NCBI RefSeq assembly: GCF_026212465.1
Contig: NC_080063.1
Coordinates: 684,501 to 748,500 of the forward strand
From: Amaranthus tricolor
Taxonomy: Eukaryota; Streptophyta; Magnoliopsida; Caryophyllales; Amaranthaceae
Reading direction: 5' to 3'
Length of the DNA: 64,000 bases
Made by a program: the position numbers and the translations under genes. Positions within the stretch are counted from its first letter, which is position 1. Every line of letters begins with the position of its first letter. A model generated the notes under the pieces. That model had not been told where the DNA came from. It saw nothing but the letters and a program-made list of their open reading frames with translations, and ran no database searches. Below, piece after piece: positions 22,521-33,366 of this stretch.

Positions 22521-25500
22521 ATGGATATGACCATGGAGGAAAGATTGGGAGAAATAGAAGCAAGAATGCATAGGATGATGGAGAATAGTTTGCGTCAGTT
22601 TAGAGAAGAGATGACCGGTGTGATTACACAAAACCGAATTGATAGAACACCAAACCCTAATCCTCGACCATACGAAGATAGAACAATCAAATTGGATATA
22701 CCTGAATTCGATGGAACTTCACATGATCCAGCCAAATACATAGAATGGGAGGAAAGAATGGAACAGTACTTTGAATTTAGGGAAACACCAATGGATCATC
22801 AGTATAAGTTGGCTAAGGTAAAATTGATTAAGTCAGCTGCTGTTTGGTTAGAGGGAACACAGAAACAAAGGCTTAAGGAAGGAAGGAGTAGGATCAACAC
22901 TTGGGGAAAACTCAAGAAGAACATGAGAAGAAAATATATTCCATCTGCCTATAAACAACAACAATATATTCAACTCAATTCCATGAAACAAGGGAGTAGG
23001 TCTGTACAAGAGTATGTGAATGAATGGGAAAGAACCTATGTTCTGTGTGACATCAATGAGCCTGAGGACATGAGAGTCAGTAGGTTCATTTCAGGATTGA
23101 GAGAGGACATAAGGGACCACTTAAGGATCACACCTGACCTCACGCTGAACACAGCAAGTTTACATGCCATTGATGTTGAGAGATTTGTTAACAGATTAAC
23201 TGCCACACACAATAAGACCACCAGGGCCTACAACCCTAGGAACACCAGTAGTTTCACCACACCTAGGAAGGAGGCACAGGGCACTGGACCTAAAAACAGT
23301 ACAACAAAAACAGAGCCCCCCATAAATCCTAAGGATGTGATATGTTTTAAGTGCAATGGAAGAGGACATTACAAGAGGGATTGTCCTAATGCTAGAGCTT
23401 TTACCATGAGAGAGTGGATTGACATTAGGCAAAACACCAACCCCAAAAGAATGTTAGTTTCAAAGAATGGACAAGAAGAAGAAATAGACCCACCAAGCCT
23501 TAGTGATGGAGATGGTACTTTTTGGGTAGATGAGCAAGAAAAATGGCATACTTATGAAGGGGAGACTGAGGAAGAAGGAGGAGAGGATCTGGAGAAGATA
23601 CCACCTGAAGAAGAGCATGTTAGCTTAATCATTAGAAGAAGTTTCCAAGCTACCCCCATGGACAAAAAGTCTGACCAAAGAGAGAATATTTTTCAGACCA
23701 AATGTAGGGTACAGGGGAAGGTTTGTGATTTAATCATTGATAGCGGGAGTGAATCTAATTGCATCAGTAAGCAGCTGGTAGATGAGTTAAATTTAGAAAC
23801 CAAGCCTCACCCACATCCTTACTTAATGAAATGGTTAGACAACAAGTCAAGTGGGTCAGTGAGTAGACAGTGTTTAGTGAGCATGACCTTGGGAACATAT
23901 GTGGATGATATTCTGTGTGATGTGTTAGAGATGGATGCCTGTCATCTGCTGCTGGGCAGACCATGGCAATATGATAAAAAGACCACACACAATGGTTATA
24001 CCAACACCTATACCCTTAGGCATAATGGAAAGAAAAAAGAGCTGTTACCCCTGCCCCCACACAGAGCTGTTCCTCCTAAGATTACTAAAGTGCATGTCCA
24101 TTTAATGAACAGAAGGGAGTGTGAAAAGGAAATCCAAGGTCAAGGAGAGATATACCTTCTGGTTACCAAGGAAGTCCATGAGCCTATACCTATACCACAT
24201 GAATTGAGAAGCTTGTTGGATCAATATAAGGATGTTTTTCCTAATGAGTTACCCCCTGGTTTACCACCTGTGAGAGGCATTGAACACCAGATAGATTTGG
24301 TACCAGGAGCTAGTTTACCTAATAAGACTGCCTATAGGTCCAACCCTAAGGAAACTCAAGAACTACAAAGACAAGTGGAAGAATTAATGCAAAGGGGATA
24401 TGTAAGAGAGAGCTTAAGCCCCTGTGCAGTACCCACTCTGTTAGTGCCAAAGAAGGATGGCACATGGAGAATGTGCATTGACAGCCGTAGTATGAACAAC
24501 ATAACCATTAAGTATAGGTTTCCTATACCAAGAATTGATGATATCTTGGATGAATTGGGTGGTTCACAGTGGTTCAGTAAGGTGGATCTAAGAAGTGGAT
24601 ATCACCAAATTAGGATGAAAGCAGGGGATGAATGGAAAACTGCATTCAAGACCAAGTATGGGCTATATGAATGGCTTGTGATGCCCTTTGGTTTGACTGG
24701 TGCCCCTAGCACATTCATGAGGCTTATGAATGAGATATTGAGACCATTTTTGGGAAAGTTTATAGTTGTCTATCTAGATGATATACTCATTTACAGTAGG
24801 GAAAAGGAAGAACACATGAGACACCTGCAACAATTATTTGAGGTCTTAAGAAAACAGAGACTGTATGCTAAACTAGAGAAATGTAACTTCCTGTTACCTG
24901 AGGTTAGTTTCTTGGGTTACATCATAGGGAAAACAGGAGTTAGAGTGGACCCTGAAAAGGTTAAAGCTATAAAAGAATGGCCTACACCCACTACTCTAAC
25001 ACAAGTAAGATCATTCCATGGGTTGGCATCCTTTTATAGAAGGTTTATAAAGGATTTTAGCTCTGTTTTGGCCCCTGTGACAGAGTGTACTAAGCAAGGA
25101 AAGTTTGAGTGGACACCTGCTGCACAGCAAGCATTTGAAACCCTTAAGGACATGATGTGTAAAGCCCCTATACTCAAGCTACCTGATTTTACCAAACCCT
25201 TTGAGCTAGAATGTGATGCAAGTGGAGTAGGGATTGGAGCAGTGCTGATTCAGGAGGGTAGACCAGTAGCTTTTTTCAGTGAAATGCTCAATGACAGTAG
25301 GTTAAATTACTCCACTTATGATAAAGAATTTTATGCTATCATAAGAGCTTTTGAACATTGGTCTCACTACCTTAGAATCCAACCTTTTGTGCTTCACACA
25401 GATCATGAGTCCTTAAAATACATAAACAGTCAGCACAAATTCAGCAGTAGACATGCAAGATGGGTAGAGTTTATGCAGACCTTTGACTTCTCAGCTAGGT

Positions 25501-27215
25501 ATAAGGTGGGCAAGACCAATATCATTGCAGATGCCTTGAGTAGGAAACACTGCATGATAGGAATATTAGGATCTAAGATTTTGGGGTTTGAATTCATCAA
25601 AGACCAGTACCAGACCTGTCCTGATTTTGCAGATATATATAAGCTATGTCATGACACACCACAAGGGTTATTTAGCATACACCAAGGGTACTTGTTTAAA
25701 GGGAACAAGCTATGCATACCTAAGCTACCTCTTAGAACCATTTTAGTAAAAGAAGTGCATGAAGGAAGCATAGCAGGGCATTATGGGATTCAGAAAACCC
25801 TTGACATGTTAACTAAACATTTCTTTTGGCCAAAGATGCTTGGCACAGTGGGTAAACACATATTAAAATGTGAGACTTGCCTTAAGGCTAAAGTCACTTT
25901 TCATAAGGGAGAGTACTTACCTTTACCTATAGCTCACAGACCATGGGAACACTTGAGCCTGGATTTCATGATGGCATTGCCTAAGACTAAGAGGGGAAAG
26001 GATGCTATCATGGTGGTAGTAGATAGATTCTCTAAAATGGCTCATTTCATAGCATGCACTAAGACTGATGATGCACATTACATAGCCAAACTGTTCTTTG
26101 CTGAAATCGTAAGATTGCATGGCATCCCCAGGACTCTTGTCTCTGACAGGGATAGCAAGTTCCTAAGTAACTTTTGGAAATCCTTGTGGAAGATGCTAGG
26201 CACTAAGCTTTTGTTTAGTACTGCTTACCATCCGCAAACAGATGGACAAACAGAAGTAACTAATAGAACTTTGGGCACTATACTCAGAACCTTGGTAAGC
26301 ACAAACATAAGGGAATGGGACCTCAAGTTATGCCATGCTGAATTCGCGTACAACAGAGCCCCTAGTCGTGCCACTAAGCATACCCCATTTGAATGTGTGT
26401 ATGGTACCAACCCTCTACTTCCTATATCACTGATTGATTTACCAATGTGTGACAGCAAACAACTGGAAGCAGAAGAACTAATCAAGCAAATGGAAGCAGT
26501 CCACAAGCAAGTTCACACCAATTTGGAGGAGACTAACAAGAAGTACAAGGTGCAAGCTGACAAGCATTTAAAAGCAAGGCAACAGATTAAGGACGGTGAC
26601 CAAGTGTGGGTGTATCTCAGGAAGAAAAGGTTTCCACACCTCAGAAGAAATAAGCTACAACCAAGAGCCATAGGGCCATACTCAGTGCTGAGAAAAATTG
26701 GGAACAATGCCTTTGAGATCCAGTTACCCACAGAGTATAACATATCCCCTATTTTTAATATAGGAGATCTTACCCTACATCAACCAACTCAAGAATTAGG
26801 GACAATTCTTTCCCAAGAAGGAGGGGTTGATGCAAATGCATCAGGGAACAGTGACCATGACAATAGGGAACAGGAACAAGACAGTGTTCCCAACTTGCCT
26901 TCTACGCATAAAGGTCAAAGGATAAGCAATGATACTTCCCACACATCAAACATGGACCTAAGAATACGAAGAGAAACTGGGGAGGATCATTATACAACAG
27001 AAGACAGCACTATGGGAACAAGAGAGCCAATGGATAGCAGGAACAGTGTAACAGAACATTCTGACAAGCAGCAGACCTTGTGGACCCTCCTGAGCACAAA
27101 CCAGAGACACCTGGACATTGAGAGAGACTGCAATGTCATCTCACTACATGGGCCTAGCCACACAGGGCCTAGGGTCTTACTAACAAACCACCAGGAAGCC
27201 TATAATACACGTTGA
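22521..27215 (+). CDS. gag-pol: Gag-Pol polyprotein, copy 2 (1564 aa)
   Basis: It has the same length, domain order and catalytic residues as copy 1, displaced by 5586 bp. The one visible amino-acid difference is Q1355 (codon cag at 26583-26585) where copy 1 has K. The position is just after the integrase core, in a charged KARQ.IKDGD stretch, and is unlikely to abolish function. The C-terminal ~128 residues are encoded by LTR 3. No stop or frameshift is present. Confidence 0.96.
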   Translation: MDMTMEERLGEIEARMHRMMENSLRQFREEMTGVITQNRIDRTPNPNPRPYEDRTIKLDIPEFDGTSHDPAKYIEWEERMEQYFEFRETPMDHQYKLAKVKLIKSAAVWLEGTQKQRLKEGRSRINTWGKLKKNMRRKYIPSAYKQQQYIQLNSMKQGSRSVQEYVNEWERTYVLCDINEPEDMRVSRFISGLREDIRDHLRITPDLTLNTASLHAIDVERFVNRLTATHNKTTRAYNPRNTSSFTTPRKEAQGTGPKNSTTKTEPPINPKDVICFKCNGRGHYKRDCPNARAFTMREWIDIRQNTNPKRMLVSKNGQEEEIDPPSLSDGDGTFWVDEQEKWHTYEGETEEEGGEDLEKIPPEEEHVSLIIRRSFQATPMDKKSDQRENIFQTKCRVQGKVCDLIIDSGSESNCISKQLVDELNLETKPHPHPYLMKWLDNKSSGSVSRQCLVSMTLGTYVDDILCDVLEMDACHLLLGRPWQYDKKTTHNGYTNTYTLRHNGKKKELLPLPPHRAVPPKITKVHVHLMNRRECEKEIQGQGEIYLLVTKEVHEPIPIPHELRSLLDQYKDVFPNELPPGLPPVRGIEHQIDLVPGASLPNKTAYRSNPKETQELQRQVEELMQRGYVRESLSPCAVPTLLVPKKDGTWRMCIDSRSMNNITIKYRFPIPRIDDILDELGGSQWFSKVDLRSGYHQIRMKAGDEWKTAFKTKYGLYEWLVMPFGLTGAPSTFMRLMNEILRPFLGKFIVVYLDDILIYSREKEEHMRHLQQLFEVLRKQRLYAKLEKCNFLLPEVSFLGYIIGKTGVRVDPEKVKAIKEWPTPTTLTQVRSFHGLASFYRRFIKDFSSVLAPVTECTKQGKFEWTPAAQQAFETLKDMMCKAPILKLPDFTKPFELECDASGVGIGAVLIQEGRPVAFFSEMLNDSRLNYSTYDKEFYAIIRAFEHWSHYLRIQPFVLHTDHESLKYINSQHKFSSRHARWVEFMQTFDFSARYKVGKTNIIADALSRKHCMIGILGSKILGFEFIKDQYQTCPDFADIYKLCHDTPQGLFSIHQGYLFKGNKLCIPKLPLRTILVKEVHEGSIAGHYGIQKTLDMLTKHFFWPKMLGTVGKHILKCETCLKAKVTFHKGEYLPLPIAHRPWEHLSLDFMMALPKTKRGKDAIMVVVDRFSKMAHFIACTKTDDAHYIAKLFFAEIVRLHGIPRTLVSDRDSKFLSNFWKSLWKMLGTKLLFSTAYHPQTDGQTEVTNRTLGTILRTLVSTNIREWDLKLCHAEFAYNRAPSRATKHTPFECVYGTNPLLPISLIDLPMCDSKQLEAEELIKQMEAVHKQVHTNLEETNKKYKVQADKHLKARQQIKDGDQVWVYLRKKRFPHLRRNKLQPRAIGPYSVLRKIGNNAFEIQLPTEYNISPIFNIGDLTLHQPTQELGTILSQEGGVDANASGNSDHDNREQEQDSVPNLPSTHKGQRISNDTSHTSNMDLRIRRETGEDHYTTEDSTMGTREPMDSRNSVTEHSDKQQTLWTLLSTNQRHLDIERDCNVISLHGPSHTGPRVLLTNHQEAYNTR

Positions 27216-27775
27216 AGGAAGGCTGGCCAGCAGATCATGAAGATCAGAGAAATTTGTCTAAGTGTTGGCCCTTTTGTTTACATTTCTGTTTTGTTAGTTA
27301 ATCCACGTGTATTTTAGCTTAGCATTTGTAACGGCTAGTTTTTAGATTCCAAACTCTATATATACGAAGGCCCTCATGTAATAAGGAGTTCATGTTTCAG
27401 TTTTGATCAATCAATAACAAGAGGTATTTTCAGAAGTTTTATGTTTTGAAGTTTTTGCAAACTTCCTCAAGTTGCGATTCAACTTGGCCGGAGAGAATAG
27501 CAAGTTACGTAGAAACTTGGATTCTCAAAGGGACCCTACAATCAAGGCTTCAATATCCTTGCATTGTAGTTATCATAGGTTAGTCATACAAATCAGACAA
27601 GGAGCATAAAGCACCCTCATCAGAAAATCAAGAAGTTCCTTCTTGGCCTGTTTGGAGTGCCTGGGCGTTTGTTTGGGAAGTATTTGGGGTTTCTAAAGGT
27701 GCCATTGATTAAGGTTGTTAGTCAACGAGAATCAGTGCATAACAAAGGCCATAACCACCCCTTTGTTTTGCATCA
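26828..27775 (+). repeat. LTR 3 (948 bp), shared between copies 2 and 3
   Basis: It is the 3' LTR of copy 2 and the 5' LTR of copy 3, with the same tips, G-box and TATA box (27357-27364) as LTRs 1 and 2. I see no difference from them. It encodes the end of the copy 2 polyprotein, with the stop at 27213-27215. Confidence 0.95.
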
Positions 27776-28106
27776 ACTTGGTATCAGAGCCCAGTTACGA
27801 ATTGGGAAAGAGTAGTACAAAGAAGCAGTCTGAGGAAAGAGGTTTCATATTGTTCTGGGAATTTTGAAGAAAAGGCGCTGGGCGATTTTTGAAATCGTCA
27901 TTCAAGATCAATCGTCAGTGATTCTACAACATACAGGGAGTAATCTTTCCTATTTTTATTTCAATTTTCATTCATTTGAGAACATTGGTGCATACATTCT
28001 GACACAAGAGACCCACTCATACAATCATTTGGTTTTCTTGCATTACGATTTTCGCATTCATTTTTTTGTTGTGTGCATTGCTGGTTAATTAGCTGTCTCT
28101 GGTCGA

Positions 28107-31100
28107 ATGGATATGACCATGGAGGAAAGATTGGGAGAAATAGAAGCAAGAATGCATAGGATGATGGAGAATAGTTTGCGTCAGTTTAGAGAAGAGATGA
28201 CCGGTGTGATTACACAAAACCGAATTGATAGAACACCAAACCCTAATCCTCGACCATACGAAGATAGAACAATCAAATTGGATATACCTGAATTCGATGG
28301 AACTTCACATGATCCAGCCAAATACATAGAATGGGAGGAAAGAATGGAACAGTACTTTGAATTTAGGGAAACACCAATGGATCATCAGTATAAGTTGGCT
28401 AAGGTAAAATTGATTAAGTCAGCTGCTGTTTGGTTAGAGGGAACACAGAAACAAAGGCTTAAGGAAGGAAGGAGTAGGATCAACACTTGGGGAAAACTCA
28501 AGAAGAACATGAGAAGAAAATATATTCCATCTGCCTATAAACAACAACAATATATTCAACTCAATTCCATGAAACAAGGGAGTAGGTCTGTACAAGAGTA
28601 TGTGAATGAATGGGAAAGAACCTATGTTCTGTGTGACATCAATGAGCCTGAGGACATGAGAGTCAGTAGGTTCATTTCAGGATTGAGAGAGGACATAAGG
28701 GACCACTTAAGGATCACACCTGACCTCACGCTGAACACAGCAAGTTTACATGCCATTGATGTTGAGAGATTTGTTAACAGATTAACTGCCACACACAATA
28801 AGACCACCAGGGCCTACAACCCTAGGAACACCAGTAGTTTCACCACACCTAGGAAGGAGGCACAGGGCACTGGACCTAAAAACAGTACAACAAAAACAGA
28901 GCCCCCCATAAATCCTAAGGATGTGATATGTTTTAAGTGCAATGGAAGAGGACATTACAAGAGGGATTGTCCTAATGCTAGAGCTTTTACCATGAGAGAG
29001 TGGATTGACATTAGGCAAAACACCAACCCCAAAAGAATGTTAGTTTCAAAGAATGGACAAGAAGAAGAAATAGACCCACCAAGCCTTAGTGATGGAGATG
29101 GTACTTTTTGGGTAGATGAGCAAGAAAAATGGCATACTTATGAAGGGGAGACTGAGGAAGAAGGAGGAGAGGATCTGGAGAAGATACCACCTGAAGAAGA
29201 GCATGTTAGCTTAATCATTAGAAGAAGTTTCCAAGCTACCCCCATGGACAAAAAGTCTGACCAAAGAGAGAATATTTTTCAGACCAAATGTAGGGTACAG
29301 GGGAAGGTTTGTGATTTAATCATTGATAGCGGGAGTGAATCTAATTGCATCAGTAAGCAGCTGGTAGATGAGTTAAATTTAGAAACCAAGCCTCACCCAC
29401 ATCCTTACTTAATGAAATGGTTAGACAACAAGTCAAGTGGGTCAGTGAGTAGACAGTGTTTAGTGAGCATGACCTTGGGAACATATGTGGATGATATTCT
29501 GTGTGATGTGTTAGAGATGGATGCCTGTCATCTGCTGCTGGGCAGACCATGGCAATATGATAAAAAGACCACACACAATGGTTATACCAACACCTATACC
29601 CTTAGGCATAATGGAAAGAAAAAAGAGCTGTTACCCCTGCCCCCACACAGAGCTGTTCCTCCTAAGATTACTAAAGTGCATGTCCATTTAATGAACAGAA
29701 GGGAGTGTGAAAAGGAAATCCAAGGTCAAGGAGAGATATACCTTCTGGTTACCAAGGAAGTCCATGAGCCTATACCTATACCACATGAATTGAGAAGCTT
29801 GTTGGATCAATATAAGGATGTTTTTCCTAATGAGTTACCCCCTGGTTTACCACCTGTGAGAGGCATTGAACACCAGATAGATTTGGTACCAGGAGCTAGT
29901 TTACCTAATAAGACTGCCTATAGGTCCAACCCTAAGGAAACTCAAGAACTACAAAGACAAGTGGAAGAATTAATGCAAAGGGGATATGTAAGAGAGAGCT
30001 TAAGCCCCTGTGCAGTACCCACTCTGTTAGTGCCAAAGAAGGATGGCACATGGAGAATGTGCATTGACAGCCGTAGTATGAACAACATAACCATTAAGTA
30101 TAGGTTTCCTATACCAAGAATTGATGATATCTTGGATGAATTGGGTGGTTCACAGTGGTTCAGTAAGGTGGATCTAAGAAGTGGATATCACCAAATTAGG
30201 ATGAAAGCAGGGGATGAATGGAAAACTGCATTCAAGACCAAGTATGGGCTATATGAATGGCTTGTGATGCCCTTTGGTTTGACTGGTGCCCCTAGCACAT
30301 TCATGAGGCTTATGAATGAGATATTGAGACCATTTTTGGGAAAGTTTATAGTTGTCTATCTAGATGATATACTCATTTACAGTAGGGAAAAGGAAGAACA
30401 CATGAGACACCTGCAACAATTATTTGAGGTCTTAAGAAAACAGAGACTGTATGCTAAACTAGAGAAATGTAACTTCCTGTTACCTGAGGTTAGTTTCTTG
30501 GGTTACATCATAGGGAAAACAGGAGTTAGAGTGGACCCTGAAAAGGTTAAAGCTATAAAAGAATGGCCTACACCCACTACTCTAACACAAGTAAGATCAT
30601 TCCATGGGTTGGCATCCTTTTATAGAAGGTTTATAAAGGATTTTAGCTCTGTTTTGGCCCCTGTGACAGAGTGTACTAAGCAAGGAAAGTTTGAGTGGAC
30701 ACCTGCTGCACAGCAAGCATTTGAAACCCTTAAGGACATGATGTGTAAAGCCCCTATACTCAAGCTACCTGATTTTACCAAACCCTTTGAGCTAGAATGT
30801 GATGCAAGTGGAGTAGGGATTGGAGCAGTGCTGATTCAGGAGGGTAGACCAGTAGCTTTTTTCAGTGAAATGCTCAATGACAGTAGGTTAAATTACTCCA
30901 CTTATGATAAAGAATTTTATGCTATCATAAGAGCTTTTGAACATTGGTCTCACTACCTTAGAATCCAACCTTTTGTGCTTCACACAGATCATGAGTCCTT
31001 AAAATACATAAACAGTCAGCACAAATTCAGCAGTAGACATGCAAGATGGGTAGAGTTTATGCAGACCTTTGACTTCTCAGCTAGGTATAAGGTGGGCAAG

Positions 31101-32801
31101 ACCAATATCATTGCAGATGCCTTGAGTAGGAAACACTGCATGATAGGAATATTAGGATCTAAGATTTTGGGGTTTGAATTCATCAAAGACCAGTACCAGA
31201 CCTGTCCTGATTTTGCAGATATATATAAGCTATGTCATGACACACCACAAGGGTTATTTAGCATACACCAAGGGTACTTGTTTAAAGGGAACAAGCTATG
31301 CATACCTAAGCTACCTCTTAGAACCATTTTAGTAAAAGAAGTGCATGAAGGAAGCATAGCAGGGCATTATGGGATTCAGAAAACCCTTGACATGTTAACT
31401 AAACATTTCTTTTGGCCAAAGATGCTTGGCACAGTGGGTAAACACATATTAAAATGTGAGACTTGCCTTAAGGCTAAAGTCACTTTTCATAAGGGAGAGT
31501 ACTTACCTTTACCTATAGCTCACAGACCATGGGAACACTTGAGCCTGGATTTCATGATGGCATTGCCTAAGACTAAGAGGGGAAAGGATGCTATCATGGT
31601 GGTAGTAGATAGATTCTCTAAAATGGCTCATTTCATAGCATGCACTAAGACTGATGATGCACATTACATAGCCAAACTGTTCTTTGCTGAAATCGTAAGA
31701 TTGCATGGCATCCCCAGGACTCTTGTCTCTGACAGGGATAGCAAGTTCCTAAGTAACTTTTGGAAATCCTTGTGGAAGATGCTAGGCACTAAGCTTTTGT
31801 TTAGTACTGCTTACCATCCGCAAACAGATGGACAAACAGAAGTAACTAATAGAACTTTGGGCACTATACTCAGAACCTTGGTAAGCACAAACATAAGGGA
31901 ATGGGACCTCAAGTTATGCCATGCTGAATTCGCGTACAACAGAGCCCCTAGTCGTGCCACTAAGCATACCCCATTTGAATGTGTGTATGGTACCAACCCT
32001 CTACTTCCTATATCACTGATTGATTTACCAATGTGTGACAGCAAACAACTGGAAGCAGAAGAACTAATCAAGCAAATGGAAGCAGTCCACAAGCAAGTTC
32101 ACACCAATTTGGAGGAGACTAACAAGAAGTACAAGGTGCAAGCTGACAAGCATTTAAAAGCAAGGCAACAGATTAAGGACGGTGACCAAGTGTGGGTGTA
32201 TCTCAGGAAGAAAAGGTTTCCACACCTCAGAAGAAATAAGCTACAACCAAGAGCCATAGGGCCATACTCAGTGCTGAGAAAAATTGGGAACAATGCCTTT
32301 GAGATCCAGTTACCCACAGAGTATAACATATCCCCTATTTTTAATATAGGAGATCTTACCCTACATCAACCAACTCAAGAATTAGGGACAATTCTTTCCC
32401 AAGAAGGAGGGGTTGATGCAAATGCATCAGGGAACAGTGACCATGACAATAGGGAACAGGAACAAGACAGTGTTCCCAACTTGCCTTCTACGCATAAAGG
32501 TCAAAGGATAAGCAATGATACTTCCCACACATCAAACATGGACCTAAGAATACGAAGAGAAACTGGGGAGGATCATTATACAACAGAAGACAGCACTATG
32601 GGAACAAGAGAGCCAATGGATAGCAGGAACAGTGTAACAGAACATTCTGACAAGCAGCAGACCTTGTGGACCCTCCTGAGCACAAACCAGAGACACCTGG
32701 ACATTGAGAGAGACTGCAATGTCATCTCACTACATGGGCCTAGCCACACAGGGCCTAGGGTCTTACTAACAAACCACCAGGAAGCCTATAATACACGTTG
32801 A
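28107..32801 (+). CDS. gag-pol: Gag-Pol polyprotein, copy 3 (1564 aa)
   Basis: It appears identical to copy 2, including Q1355, and carries every motif listed for copy 1. Its C-terminal tail is encoded by LTR 4 and ends at 32799-32801. Together with LTR 4 this is the only copy whose 3' end abuts satellite. Three intact frames in a row suggest a very young array. Confidence 0.96.
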   Translation: MDMTMEERLGEIEARMHRMMENSLRQFREEMTGVITQNRIDRTPNPNPRPYEDRTIKLDIPEFDGTSHDPAKYIEWEERMEQYFEFRETPMDHQYKLAKVKLIKSAAVWLEGTQKQRLKEGRSRINTWGKLKKNMRRKYIPSAYKQQQYIQLNSMKQGSRSVQEYVNEWERTYVLCDINEPEDMRVSRFISGLREDIRDHLRITPDLTLNTASLHAIDVERFVNRLTATHNKTTRAYNPRNTSSFTTPRKEAQGTGPKNSTTKTEPPINPKDVICFKCNGRGHYKRDCPNARAFTMREWIDIRQNTNPKRMLVSKNGQEEEIDPPSLSDGDGTFWVDEQEKWHTYEGETEEEGGEDLEKIPPEEEHVSLIIRRSFQATPMDKKSDQRENIFQTKCRVQGKVCDLIIDSGSESNCISKQLVDELNLETKPHPHPYLMKWLDNKSSGSVSRQCLVSMTLGTYVDDILCDVLEMDACHLLLGRPWQYDKKTTHNGYTNTYTLRHNGKKKELLPLPPHRAVPPKITKVHVHLMNRRECEKEIQGQGEIYLLVTKEVHEPIPIPHELRSLLDQYKDVFPNELPPGLPPVRGIEHQIDLVPGASLPNKTAYRSNPKETQELQRQVEELMQRGYVRESLSPCAVPTLLVPKKDGTWRMCIDSRSMNNITIKYRFPIPRIDDILDELGGSQWFSKVDLRSGYHQIRMKAGDEWKTAFKTKYGLYEWLVMPFGLTGAPSTFMRLMNEILRPFLGKFIVVYLDDILIYSREKEEHMRHLQQLFEVLRKQRLYAKLEKCNFLLPEVSFLGYIIGKTGVRVDPEKVKAIKEWPTPTTLTQVRSFHGLASFYRRFIKDFSSVLAPVTECTKQGKFEWTPAAQQAFETLKDMMCKAPILKLPDFTKPFELECDASGVGIGAVLIQEGRPVAFFSEMLNDSRLNYSTYDKEFYAIIRAFEHWSHYLRIQPFVLHTDHESLKYINSQHKFSSRHARWVEFMQTFDFSARYKVGKTNIIADALSRKHCMIGILGSKILGFEFIKDQYQTCPDFADIYKLCHDTPQGLFSIHQGYLFKGNKLCIPKLPLRTILVKEVHEGSIAGHYGIQKTLDMLTKHFFWPKMLGTVGKHILKCETCLKAKVTFHKGEYLPLPIAHRPWEHLSLDFMMALPKTKRGKDAIMVVVDRFSKMAHFIACTKTDDAHYIAKLFFAEIVRLHGIPRTLVSDRDSKFLSNFWKSLWKMLGTKLLFSTAYHPQTDGQTEVTNRTLGTILRTLVSTNIREWDLKLCHAEFAYNRAPSRATKHTPFECVYGTNPLLPISLIDLPMCDSKQLEAEELIKQMEAVHKQVHTNLEETNKKYKVQADKHLKARQQIKDGDQVWVYLRKKRFPHLRRNKLQPRAIGPYSVLRKIGNNAFEIQLPTEYNISPIFNIGDLTLHQPTQELGTILSQEGGVDANASGNSDHDNREQEQDSVPNLPSTHKGQRISNDTSHTSNMDLRIRRETGEDHYTTEDSTMGTREPMDSRNSVTEHSDKQQTLWTLLSTNQRHLDIERDCNVISLHGPSHTGPRVLLTNHQEAYNTR

Positions 32802-33361
32802 AGGAAGGCTGGCCAGCAGATCATGAAGATCAGAGAAATTTGTCTAAGTGTTGGCCCTTTTGTTTACATTTCTGTTTTGTTAGTTAATCCACGTGTATTT
32901 TAGCTTAGCATTTGTAACGGCTAGTTTTTAGATTCCAAACTCTATATATACGAAGGCCCTCATGTAATAAGGAGTTCATGTTTCAGTTTTGATCAATCAA
33001 TAACAAGAGGTATTTTCAGAAGTTTTATGTTTTGAAGTTTTTGCAAACTTCCTCAAGTTGCGATTCAACTTGGCCGGAGAGAATAGCAAGTTACGTAGAA
33101 ACTTGGATTCTCAAAGGGACCCTACAATCAAGGCTTCAATATCCTTGCATTGTAGTTATCATAGGTTAGTCATACAAATCAGACAAGGAGCATAAAGCAC
33201 CCTCATCAGAAAATCAAGAAGTTCCTTCTTGGCCTGTTTGGAGTGCCTGGGCGTTTGCTTGGGAAGTATTTGGGGTTTCTAAAGGTGCCATTGATTAAGG
33301 TTGTTAGTCAACGAGAATCAGTGCATAACAAAGGCCATAACCACCCCTTTGTTTTGCATCA
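32414..33361 (+). repeat. LTR 4 (948 bp), right end of the array
   Basis: It is the terminal LTR, ending TGCATCA at 33361 directly before the second TCAAT. It differs from LTRs 1-3 at one visible base: C at 33258 (gcgtttgCttggg) where the others have T. The primer-binding site that would follow is absent, as expected for a 3' LTR. Confidence 0.95.
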
Positions 33362-33366
33362 TCAAT
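33362..33366. other. Target site duplication TCAAT, right copy
   Basis: It matches 15651-15655 and marks the right edge of the whole triple array. Confidence 0.93.

Larger units (their letters stand above)
15656..33361 (+). mobile_element. Tandem triple Ty3/gypsy (chromovirus-like) retrotransposon array with four shared LTRs
   Basis: The array is LTR-internal-LTR-internal-LTR-internal-LTR with a constant period of 5586 bp, 17,706 bp in total. The LTRs are 948 bp, start TGATGCA and end TGCATCA. Each internal region carries an initiator-Met tRNA primer site, one intact gag-pol frame and a polypurine tract. Only one 5-bp target duplication exists, around the whole array, so this is neither three insertions nor a nested insertion. 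Unequal recombination between LTRs, or recombination of single-LTR circles into a resident copy, would explain it; an assembly artefact must also be considered. I see only two differences among the copies: an A/C difference at 20997 (copies 2 and 3 have C) and a C at 33258 in LTR 4 where the others have T. Confidence 0.93.

Noticed and set aside
15656..33361. Nested or independent insertion of three elements
   Set aside because: No target duplications or satellite remnants occur at the internal LTR borders. The polypurine tract and primer site abut each shared LTR exactly.
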